A stretch of 64,000 nt of DNA, from NCBI GenBank assembly GCA_030549495.1, contig JAUIRK010000333.1, positions 1 to 64,000 on the forward strand. The letters run 5' to 3'. The translations under genes were made by a program, and so were the position numbers. Shown here piece after piece: positions 43,565-54,327 of the stretch. This DNA is from Nectonema munidae. Lineage: Eukaryota; Nematomorpha; Nectonematoida; Nectonematidae. The notes under the pieces are model-generated. The model was not told the DNA's origin and did no database searches. It was given only the letters and a program-made list of their open reading frames with translations. The stretch's first letter is position 1. Each line of letters opens with the position of its first letter.

Positions 43565-44780
43565 CATTTTCATTTTTTCTTAGAATGAAAATAAAACACG
43601 AAAACATTATTTTGTATCTAGATGACGTTAACATTTTTTTTTATTTTTTTGTCGAAACTATTTTTCAAGAGCGTTTCATTGTATCAATTCTATCAATTAT
43701 CTAAAACATCTATAAAAATTGAAAAAATCATTCTTTTATAATAACTAAACTATAAATAACCTGATTTAAAAATAGGGATATTAATTACAAAAAAAGAAAG
43801 AAAAATAAGATGGTAATTTTTGACAAGTTTTACATAATTTTCTTGTGAAATTAGGTATAAAACAAGTGGAGTAAAGAGACTTGGTCTGTAATGTAAGGGG
43901 TAAATTAGTCAGAGTGAAAGATTAAAGTAAGTGAGACTTGTATCACGAACAAGATCCTTCAATTCGTGCCACTTTGTTGAAAAAGAGATGTTGCTTATAA
44001 AACACTTTCTCGAAAGTTTTTCCGCTTCTTCCTCATCACTCTCTCCTCTTCTTTCAGGCGAATGCTCTCTCTTCATTGTTTATCTAGACCTTAAGAAAAA
44101 GTATTCAATGAAAATTATACACTGTGTAAGGCAGGGGTGTCAAACATATGGCACACGGGCCGCAATTGGTCTGCCAAGAGATAAAGTGCGGGCCGTCGAG
44201 TATTTTTGACAAAATAGTCAGTCATTTAAAACGTGATTTTCCAGTTTTACATCCCCTTTTACAGCCGATGCATCAGAATTAGCATCAGATTTTCAGGTGA
44301 AAATTATCGACTTAAAAAGTGATTTTCTGAAAACGACTTTTTAACAGCGTGATGATGATAGGCTTTATAAATATCTTGTTTCTAAATTTTCAGAAATTTT
44401 ATGCATGTTTGACACGATTTATCTTTGCAAGCAATTTTTTAGTGAGTCAAGGATGTCATAGTTCCAATCTCAAACGCATCGTAGCTTGATACAAATCACT
44501 TTTCGAACAAAAAATACTAAGACCCAACATTTCAAATATCAAACCCAGGGGAATAAAGTATGTGGGCGAAGAAGCAAAAAACTGTTCATCCACGTATTGT
44601 CAATCATTATGATTACACGTGTTTTGTGGTTAGCGCTTTGCTTTGAGTTATTGATAATCAACAGATAAATAATTAATTAAACATTCTCGAAAATCTCGAT
44701 TTCTTATGAGGAAAATTATTTTCGTTTTTGAAAATCCCGTCATAATATGCTGTGTAAAAAAGACGAGTTACTAGTGTATC
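43565..44780. other. No gene; hAT-type start at 44132
   Basis: CAGGGGTGTCAAACATATGG at 44132-44151 is a typical hAT MITE left end (compare the right end gtttgccactcctg at 63444-63457). The matching right end is not seen nearby. Confidence 0.4.
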
Positions 44781-44783
44781 AGA

Positions 44784-44950
44784 ATCGCACATCCTCAAAA
44801 TTTAGTGGGAGGAGCGGGGGGGGGGGGGGGGGGGGGTTTACAAAATTTATCATAAAAGAATTTTGTCCAGTGAAGACATCACCATTTTTACCCGCAATTA
44901 AACTTGCACTGTCAGCAGCCAATCAGAACATAATTACGGATAAGTAAACA
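44784..44950 (+). mobile_element. hAT-like MITE fragment with 21-G run
   Basis: Same family as 36187-36330: cgcacatcctcaaaatttag at its left edge and acccgcaattaaacttgcac further on. An uninterrupted run of 21 G lies at 44816-44836. Confidence 0.55.
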
Positions 44951-44954
44951 GATT

Positions 44955-46140
44955 TTATCACGTCAAATTACCTTGCTTGTAACTGTGATTTGTGATCGCA
45001 TCACCTTCTAGCTCTACAAGAGAAAAAAAGCGCTCATATACGATAGAGTCAGAGTGAAAACAAATAGATAATTCTTCAGCTCCCTATTGCGTTTACATTA
45101 ATATATTAAGATTGAATGCATTTTCGCTTCTTCTTTAACCATCTGAATAACGCTTTGGCTAGAACAAATTGTTCACATGAGCGTGAATACAAATAATTTG
45201 GAGATTTATAGCTCATCATGCATTTCTCTGAAAGTAGGATTTATAGCTATTATGAGGTTGATAAATCTATTACCACAGTTCAATGAATCAGCAGTTTCAT
45301 TATGCCAGCTATAAGTCAAATTGAATGAATAGGAGTTATTTCATCTCATAACCACGTATACATCAAAATGATTAGTTCTCATACTTCCTCCAGGTTTGAC
45401 TCTATTGTGATTGACCTCAAGGCCAAAGTAAGAAAGCCCCGTTTTTCCATATTTAAACAAAAAGGGCTGCCATTTTCACTAGACCCAAATATATGTGTAT
45501 AATGAAAATATATTAAGCTTAATTCCTAATATAATTATTTAACTCAAAATTGTTTAGGCTATGCAAATAAATTGCCGTTAGCATTTAAACATGAAAAGTT
45601 TTTTTTAAACCAATTTAGGGTTTAAACAAACACTCTTAAAAGCAAATGCTTTGAAACAGATTAATTCGGACCCTAAATATATTGAAAATAATATTGACTT
45701 GAGGACGAATTGTTCTTGAAAAAACGCTATATTTCAATTAGAAATGCATTATTTAATTGATTTCCTCTAATTTAATAGTGTTCTAAATATTTGCTGAGGC
45801 TTTTATATTTGAATAACGTTTCCATTTCGAAATCAAAGCGCATTTCAAGAAGTTCATCTTCTAAATCGCTTTCATCATTTTCTATTTTCGCATCAAAGGG
45901 ATTTGATAAGCTATTCAGGAATATGCATGTTTTCCAAGTCCTCAAAACATGTTTTAAAATCTTCTTATCAAGATGCCCAATATATATATTTCCAAATCAC
46001 AGTTTGATATATATTCAGATTTCAGATTCCTTCACCATTTGCAAGTATATTTAAATCCTTCGTCAGTGAAGATTGAATATTTTTATTTTGGTTGAAGGCC
46101 CTTTTTTTCTTCGGTTAATAAGTGTGAGGGGAGGAGGGGT
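44955..46140. other. No gene recognised
   Basis: AT-rich. The open frame at 45791-46054 has no recognised similarity. Confidence 0.4.
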
Positions 46141-46340
46141 AAATTTTCCTTTAATTTTTAATTAAAAAAAAAAAATATTTTTTTTTCTTTATATTTTTTA
46201 ATAAAAAATTCAATAATAAAATATTTTTTAATAAAAAAAATAAATAACATTTCTTTTCCCCCCCCCAAAAAAAAAAAATTTATTCCCTTCTCCCAAGGGA
46301 AGAATTTTTTTTTTTATTTTAAAAAAAAAAAAAAACAGTT
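46141..46340. repeat. Homopolymer-dominated low-complexity patch
   Basis: About 200 bp of long A, T and C runs (a C run of about nine at 46259, A runs of 12-15). Part reads like an inverted pair around cttctcccaaggga. May be real low complexity or an unreliable consensus. Confidence 0.7.
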
Positions 46341-46389
46341 GTAATTTTTTACATAAGCAACGTTATGCTTGTTCAAATAATTATCCAAA

Positions 46390-46905
46390 CGTGAAAGAAT
46401 TATCTTACCTTTGGAATCAGTTTCAAGATAATTAGCAAAAAGAAACTAGTCAACAGTGTCGTTCAAAGATGGGCTATAAAATCTTACATATGCCATTAGA
46501 ATATTTGAACTTCCAAAAGTTGATTCATCAAGCTGAAGAGCAAATTTACATTGATTGATTTCAGAAATCCCAGTTTTTTCGATATCAATGGTCATTCTTC
46601 AATACGTCACTGTACAGAGTTTCCACTTAAAGATATACATTTCAGAACTTGATTGGATTCTTTTTCAAAACATTTTCAACTACATCTTTGATAGCTGGTA
46701 AAATAATTTCTTCACCAATAGCATAGGTCTTGCCTTTATTTAGTGATATGACTTGAAGGAGTACTAAGTATTCATGGTTGGTTGAGTAAGTAATTTCTTT
46801 TTAAGCTTTTGGAAATAATCGAGATCCCTATCTTTTTTATCAGAATGAATCCTTTCTAAGTGATCTTTCATTTTAGCAATTTAGCTTCATGGCGTTATTG
46901 CTAAA
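46390..46905 (-). mobile_element. hAT transposase N-terminal half (SCAND3/ZBED-like)
   Basis: The minus strand begins MKDHLERIHSDKKDRDLDYF (a BED-finger tail plus the family linker). In shifting frames it continues with the conserved IGEEIILPAIKDVVENVL region and then INQCKFALQLDESTFGSSNI, the first catalytic Asp block (FxLQLDEST). At least three frame disruptions are needed to read through. Same family as the remnant at 1235-2500, but covering the other end of the protein. Confidence 0.75.
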
Positions 46906-46909
46906 AGTT

Positions 46910-47760
46910 TTTTTGTACAAGATACAAATTGGAATATTTTAACGGTTCTAGGGCAATTGCCCGACTGATTACCCGATAAGTATGTTATAATTGTATCGTT
47001 TTATGCAATATTTTACTACATATCAATCTATGAGAAAAAAAGCGATAAGTTGATAGTAATTTTTTAAAGGTAAAATAAAAGTAAAGTTAACAAAACTTGT
47101 TTTATTTGTGAAAGCAAAGGTAATTTATCAATAAAACAAAATTGGGTTTATTAAAAAAGATACAACAAAAAGAATTGCAAACATTGTGCAGGATTATGGA
47201 AATCGAGAAGTAACCGATTTTTTGAGATGAATAGCATACAATTTAAAATTTTAGTTTTTCTTGCTATTTTTTAATTAGTTTCTTTTAAATATGTCAAAAA
47301 ATCAATTAATTTGTTTGAAATTTTTTGTTGAGAAAAAATTGAGTAAAATGTACAAAAATAAAATAAAATTTTAGATGGCCTAGAATTAAAATAAGTAAAA
47401 TAAATTAAAAAATATAAGCCAAAAATTTTATGAAATTTGAAGAAAAAGAATCAAGCAAAAAATTAAAATTTAAAAAAGTTGGGAATTAGCCTATTAAAAA
47501 AATTCTAAAAACAAATTTTCAAATAACTAATTAAAATAATTCTAAAATTAAGAAAAAATTTCTAAGCAAAAATTGTAAGGATATTTATGCTCAACCCTAA
47601 CTCACGAGGTTCCAACTTGCAAAATAATTTGTCAATTAATAATAATACCGACTGATCGGTATTCGACTAAAGTTCTTGTCGGTGCATCTCTACTTCCAAG
47701 CGTATTTTTAAGTGTCCACTATTCTAAACAAGCAACTTATACCGAATAGCAATGTTAATT
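46910..47760. other. No gene recognised
   Basis: AT-rich, no supported features. Confidence 0.4.
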
Positions 47761-47765
47761 CACAT

Positions 47766-48076
47766 CAAGGGCGCACATTCGGGGGTGAGAGCGAAAAGCC
47801 TATTCACCCCCTCCCCTCAAATAAATTTGGATTTTTTTAAACTAGTGTATATGCGTTATGAATTATAATATTTTCGCTGGAAGTATAGATTTTAAATTTC
47901 ATTAATTTTGTAAAAAAAATATAAAGTAGTCTTATAAATTTATGTATGCGCTGTATACACTCTATTTTAAAGGGTTGCTTGAATATTTGATCTCCCGTGG
48001 TATTTCCAGAACAGTAATTTTGAAAATTGCAAAAAAAATTTCGCCCCCTCAATAATTTTGAGGATGTGCGCCCCTG
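47766..48076. mobile_element. MITE, hAT-like ends (CAGGGGCGCACAT family)
   Basis: A 311-bp segment bounded by caagggcgcacat and atgtgcgcccctg, an imperfect inverted repeat. There is no coding capacity. No matching 8-bp duplication is visible; the right flank is a (TA)n run. Termini related to this element recur at 19043, 36187, 37140, 37190 and 44784. Confidence 0.65.
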
Positions 48077-48079
48077 ATA

Positions 48080-49230
48080 TATATATATATATATAGAATG
48101 AATTTACAAATATGTTTTTGTGTTATTGGATAAACATATTTAAACGTGAAAAATTGTAAAAACTTTCATTATAGTCAAGACACTCCTCATTATCTCATGG
48201 TTGAATTATGTTTTAATATAAATATTTTCATTTTGGACCAAAATTTTATCTATAGACCCCCTTTCGACTCACAGCTAAACGACCAGTTTGGAGACCCTTG
48301 ATATAGAGAATTAGTAGATTTATCTAAGCAAGTGGTTTTAAGCTACAACAAGGTTAAAAACTACAAATCATACAATTTTGTTAATGATCAAAAGTTTTTA
48401 TTTCTGTAAGTTGGGAAAGAGTGTTTTAACTTAAGAGCTCTTTTGTTCTTAGCAACTTGTAGATCTTGGGTTTATTGTTAAAGCATGTAATGAAGTAAAT
48501 AATGTCTATAATTTGGCATCAATTGCCCAAGACAAAATAGCAGTTTTAAAAATGCGGTAAAGAGTATAGTTGTGGGATTTATTAGTGTTTTCGTGAGACA
48601 GTCAACCGATCAGTTCACCTAAAGCACAAGATTTTGGTCAAAATTTCATTAAAAATTGGGTTTTGTCTACTTTCGATTTATGGGGCATTGGCTGCTATAG
48701 GGTTAATAGAGAGGTAATTTTTTTATAATTTTTCTTCTGATCGCATGTTTCCTCAATATCAAAGATAATGGCAAATAAAATAATTAGTCGATTTGTGAAA
48801 AATATAAAGTTTCAAAATAAAAAGAACCGGTTATGGCACCGTGTATTATTTAAGGATCGGCATCGTAATCGGAATAGTACAAAACATTAGTAAAAAAATT
48901 TAAAAAACTAAATTTAACTCTTCCAAATAAAGCGAATTATATATTCAAATTGTGGATTATATTTATATAAACAAAAATCAACATTTGTAATCAAAAATAT
49001 AAATGAAATGTATAGAATAAAAGAAACTTTGGTAACACAAATATAAACAAAAAGGACATTTTAAATCTACTTGAAAAACTGGAGTCAAAAACTTTATCTT
49101 AATCGATAATTCTAAAATTACATGCCTACAAATATGATAGTTTTATCATTTTCTTTCTGAAACTCTATACTTTTTGATTTATTTGTATAATAAATATTAT
49201 GACTTATCATGGGTCTGTTTTAAATGTGCC
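48080..49230. other. No gene; hAT-type terminus at 48283-48300
   Basis: ccagtttggagacccttg (48283-48300) resembles a hAT MITE right end and pairs in sequence with the start at 36362. Otherwise nothing is recognised. Confidence 0.4.
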
Positions 49231-49239
49231 ACTATATAT

Positions 49240-52200
49240 GGAGTGAGTGAGTGAGGAAATCCCTAAGCACTTTCCAGCTTTGGCTGATATGCTTGCAGGT
49301 TGCTAGAGTTTGGGATGTGAATGGCAAAGTTTATCAAGGGTGGTGTAATATTAAGAGATGACCATGTGTTCAGTATAGATGCATATGCGGCTTTAATGAT
49401 AGTGGATAAAGGGAGAGAAGATAAGATAAAAGAATGTGTGTTTGGAGGTAATGTTTTAGATAGTGTGTCAACACTATTGTTTTCAGTGCAAGTGGAGTGT
49501 GCGAGAGACCAATAGATTGTTATGTTGAAATAATTGAAAATTTAGATAAGTTTTGTGGCTAAGCTGTAAGAAGATTGAGGGATTTTGTGATCAAGATTTA
49601 AGTCGTTGATTATGTTTTGGACATCCGTCTAGAAGTGTATTTGATTAAAGTTGATGCAGTAGATGTGAATATTGTCTATGTGGTGGTTACAAGCAGCTAA
49701 AATAGCAAGAGTTTCTGTTTCGTATGATGAGGTATTGGAGTCAGTATGTAAGACCATGGATGTAAAAGGAGTTTGATGAGGGAAAAGGCGTAGGCAGCTG
49801 AAGCATAGAATCTAGTTTTGGAACCGTCGGTAAAAATAAATAAGTGTTTTGCAAGAGTGGGATCTGAGGATTGCTTTTTGGTTAGAGTGATAGCGATGTT
49901 TTTGTGTTTGCATAAGACCAGATTGTAGGGCGTAATTTTAGAAGGATGAATAAGAGAGATAGGATGGATTTCAGGTGATATAGAATAATGGGTAAGATGT
50001 GAAATGTATTTGTTACAGATGGTCGCCCAATATGAAAGCATTTTGGATGAGAATGGTGTGTATAGCGTGGTGAAGTGATGGATAGAGGAGGGTAATACTT
50101 TGAAAGTTTTGGAGTATTGATTTAAAATTGTTAATTGTAGTTTATTTAAGATAGGGAGAGTGTGCGTACAAAGTTTGAGCTTAGAAGTTGGGGTAGTGTG
50201 ATAAGCGTTTGTAATCGTGAGGAGGCAGGTGCGGTGAATTTTGTTTATGAGGGTTCTGGTATTTTGTAGTTTTAGAGTGTGACCCCATGACTGAATGCCG
50301 TATTGAATAATAAGTAAGACAATAGAAGAGTATATATATTTGGAAATTTTTGGGTGGAGACCCCATTTGTATGATATGGCTTTTTTGAATAAGAAGATTG
50401 GAAATGTGAGTTTGGAGAGTACATTCTTTAGATATAGAGAGAATTTTAGGTTGGATTGAAAAGTAAAGACAAAATATTTTAGGTGAGTGACAGTTGTGAT
50501 GAGATTAGATGAATTTGTGTAAAGAGGTTGTGGTGAAATTCTTTTGCGTGTAAAGTGAATTATATTAAGCTTTGATGTGTTAAAATAGATTTTGTATTTT
50601 GGTGCAAGTGTATCAATTTGGTTTAAGAGGTTAGTAGCATTGGTGATGTTTGTGTTTTGATTTGGGTTGGTAAATGTAAAGAGAATATCATCAGAATAAC
50701 ATTGAGAAAAGTGCAAGTTAGAATTTATGTATGATAGGAGTGGATTAATGAGTATGAGCCATAAGATGTCAGAAAGACAATCTCCTTGTTGAGTAGAAAG
50801 AGAGAGTTGTTTAATGTGGATGTTATTGTTATGGAAGAAAATTAAAATGCGGTTGTTTAGGTAGGTTTGTATGAATTTAATTATATAAATTGGATATTTA
50901 TTTTCACTAAGATTGTAGAGGATCGCAGGGTGCCATGCAGAGTTAAACGCATTATCAATGTCTAGAAATGTGATGTCTCAATATTGTTATGACTGAGGGT
51001 GTGTTCTAGAAAGAATGAGAGGCGAGTAAATGCGAGTTTGATGTTTGTGTTCAGGAGGTATGCAAATTGATTTGGATGAATAAAGTTGTTTTTGGATATA
51101 TAGTGTAATAGGCGTTTTCTTAGTAATTTTTCTAAAATTTTGCCATGATTTGGAAGGATTGAAATGGGTCGCCAGTTTTTAATTTGATCATGGTTACGGT
51201 TTGGTTTTGAAATGAGAATTAATTTGCAAATCTTCCAAATGTTGGGTAAAAAGCTATGTTAGAGGCAAGCGTTGTATATGTTGAGAAGGTGAGGTTTTAA
51301 AATGTGATAACCTTTTTTTTTTATGTGTCTTGATGATATGTAATCAAGGCTAGAGGATGATTTATTAGGTTATTAATAGTATGATTTAACTCTTTATCTG
51401 TGATGGGTGGGAAGACTCTGTTATGTGTAAGATGATGATAAACTATTTTCCTAATTATTGTGTTGAAGATATTATCGGAATCTTGTATATCAGAAGGGAA
51501 AAGTGAGTTTAAGAAAGGGGGTTGGTGTGTGTAGTGGTCTTTGAATTTGGAAGAAGGTGCTGTGGTAGAGGGTCCGAGTATTGTGGATGGCTGATTTGAT
51601 GAGTATACATGCAGAGTATTCGTTTAATGGAGGTATATGTATGAGTGTGTAGTTGCATGTGTATTGGGGAATGTGAATATATGTTTCGTTAATAGAAATG
51701 ATATCGTATGTAAATGACATTAATATATTGTTGAGGTTGTTCCATGCGGGTTCTGGAGTGGTTAAGATTAATGTGAAGAAAATTCAGCATAAGAAATTTG
51801 ATATGGAGAGTTTATGGTTTGAGGTTTAGATGATTAATGTCGTGGGTGCATTGTGTGGAAGATGGCAATTTAAGCATGATATTTTCGAAGTGTCTGAAAT
51901 ATGTGTGCAAGAAGAATTGCATTTCAGTTAAGCATGTCTATATTTGAGGCAGTTATTGCATTATTTGGGTTTTGGTTTGAAAATATGTATGGTGAGAAGG
52001 TAGTTGTCAAGAAGATTTTTGGCTAGTCAGTAAGAAAGTTAAAAATTTGTGTGTTGGATGGTTCCAGTATGGCTGTGTAAGAGTATAGACCTTGTTTTCC
52101 TAATTGAATAGGATTGATTAGAGAGCCAATGGAAAGGATGTTTGGGTTTTGTTGAGAGATGATATTGCTAAGGTTCAAGAGTGGTATGCTATTTGGAATG

Positions 52201-52850
52201 TTTCAGATGATGACTTTAGGTTTTTAAGTAGTAATGTTTTCTGCTATCATTCCTTTCTTGGTGAGTTGTGTTTGTGCATGCTTTTTTTGTTGTGGGTTAT
52301 TGAATTGATAATATATGGCGCCAGAGTGTGATGATCGTGTTTTGGTGATGGTGTAGTTATTTTGTGAGGTTTCAAGATTTTTGATTATAGTTTGTTTATG
52401 AGAAACTTTTTCTTTTTTAGTAGTTATGGAGGTGGGGGCAATATTTTTATGATGAGATCAGGCTCTAAAAAAGATTTAGTTTGTTTAGGTTTGGTGGGGG
52501 AGATGGTCTTAACTAGTGAGGTGGTAGATTCTGGAGTGTTGTCTAGTGAGTGATTTGATGAGATGTTGGCGTAAGTAGGTTTTGAGTTTATGGACTTTGA
52601 TATGGATTGTTCAAAAGTTTTGAGATAGTGTAATGAAATGTTGTATTTTAGGTCATTAAAAAGCGTAAGATCTTGAGGAGACAGCGATATGGTTAAAATG
52701 AAATTTTTAAAGAGTTGTTCTAGGTAATCTGTAAATGGTGCCTGTAATGGTGTTTGTTTAGGTTCGGTTCGAGGTCTTTTATTGGTAGTCATAAATATAA
52801 GAGGATATGAGTAGAGAGTAGGTTAATGAGTGTGTGTAAATACTAATTGC
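49240..52850 (-). mobile_element. Near full-length R1/LOA-like non-LTR retrotransposon
   Basis: A minus-strand LINE. ORF1 starts at 52792 (MTTNKRPRTEPKQTPLQAPF; 122 codons to a stop at 52424, with a decayed continuation). The ORF2 endonuclease start DIISINETYIHIPQYTCNY lies at 51700. RT motifs are KNWRPISILPNHGKILEKLL (51180), LDIDNAFNSAWHPAI (50960), STQQGDCLSDILW and QCYSDDILFTF (50710), with the YxDD catalytic pair intact. A 339-codon frame (50716-49697) runs on into RNase H (FIFTDGSKTRFYASA). The 3' UTR ends in an (ACTC)n tail at about 49240-49252. Frame breaks lie between the endonuclease and RT and near 50970. The 5' side abuts a (TA)n run at 52869-52890, so target-site duplicates cannot be told apart. 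Related to the copies at 23346 and 27640. Confidence 0.87.
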
Positions 52851-52868
52851 AAAATATTGTTAAAAAGA

Positions 52869-52890
52869 AAAATATATATATATATATATA
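52869..52890. repeat. (TA)n microsatellite
   Basis: Simple TA repeat at the 5' edge of the minus-strand LINE. Confidence 0.85.
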
Positions 52891-53147
52891 GTAAAGAGGA
52901 ATAAAAACTTGAAGCAATAAAAATTACAGATGCTTAACTAAATTTATAGGAGGATAAAAAGAATAAAATTAAAAGAGCCCTTCAAAACTCTATTTTTTTT
53001 ACAAAAATCTGTCGCATCTCACAGGCAGTCCTTGTAGAGAGGGGGTGCAAAACATTAGAGCAGTACAGTTGATAAACACCTGGAACTTGTTCATGTTATA
53101 AAAAAGCATACTTAAAACTTTTTATTTAAAAATCAATTTAGCTTTGT

Positions 53148-53405
53148 TTATTTCAAATTGGAAAAATGATGTTCTTCCACGATTTTCATAACAGACTTTG
53201 CTATTTCATATAAATTTTTGTTCTCGATTTGAATTGAGAATCTCTGTAAAAGATTTATGCTTGAAATGGAATCACTCATCTTGAATTTTTCAACAGAACT
53301 CTCGTCTTTAATCATTGTATTTTCATTATCAATATCATCATCATCTATATACGCATCAACTGCTGAACCATAGAAAGCATCTTCTTCATCTGGACAAGTT
53401 TTCAA
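53148..53405 (-). pseudogene. Acidic C-terminal fragment, possibly Tigger/jerky-like
   Basis: An 85-codon frame starts in a Asp/Glu-rich stretch (EEDAFYGSAVDAYIDDDDID) and ends in two amphipathic helices (SSINLLQRFSIQIENKNLYE, KSVMKIVEEHHFS). This is like the tail of Tigger/jerky-type transposase-derived proteins, where an acidic linker precedes helices. No DDE core is nearby. It could instead be the last exon of an unknown host gene. Confidence 0.3.
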
Positions 53406-53409
53406 AACT

Positions 53410-54320
53410 TTAACAAAAAGAATAAACTCTTCATAGTAAACTGGTTAATGAATGAGAATAATAATAATATAAATATACAACTTTTTGTGAATAGACAATA
53501 GGAAGAAGAATTGAATGAAAGGTTGAGGGAAGGATTGATATAAAAAAACATATGTAACTGGATGGGATCTAAACAAAAAAAGAGAGAGAAAGCACCAAAA
53601 AATAAAAGGAACTAACGAATAAGATTAGTCATCAAACACTTGAATACATACATAAATAACATATTCACAAATAGTACTAATACATAATTGTATTATGTGA
53701 TAGATATCAAATTGATCAGTTAGTCTACTTCACATATGTGTGTTTCAAATCTTTTTTGAAGTATTTTATACTTTGTAAATATATTATATGCAAACGTATA
53801 AAATTTCCTTTAAGGAAACATTATTGCAAACCAATTTGAAATTTAACATTTAAAGTTATAATTCTTATGACGAAGTCTTATTTTGCTGGAACGTTCCTTT
53901 GTTAAATTGACCAAGAGTATTTTTAAACTGTGACATGACCGCTTAGATGACCCATATACAAGGCATGCTGTAATTAAATAACTAAAAATAATTAAAATAA
54001 CTAAAAAATAGATACTATAAATTAAAATTATATACTAATGATTGAAAATATTATAAAAAATTTTTAAAATTTTTATCCTTTAATTTTTAAATTTTTAACC
54101 TTATAATTATTCCGTTTTATTATGTCCTTTCGTTCCAGAGTAATTTTTAAACAAATTAGATTTTGCCTTTTAATTTTTAAAAATTTTACAACTAATAATT
54201 TTTTAAATAAAACTTCTAAAGTTAAGTATACTATACCTCTGATTTCTTTAACTCCAATTTTTTTTCCAAGCACTATAGGTAAACACAAATATTACTAACT
54301 TAAATTTACTGTGAATTATA
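53410..54320. other. No gene recognised
   Basis: AT-rich. The upstream exons of the CLPB-like gene may lie here or before, but none was identified. Confidence 0.35.
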
Positions 54321-54327
54321 ATTTTAG

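Noticed and set aside
49321-49515. 64-codon plus-strand frame MAKFIKGGVILRDDHV
   Set aside because: Lies within the 3' untranslated part of the minus-strand LINE; homologous sequence at 23346 does not keep it open.
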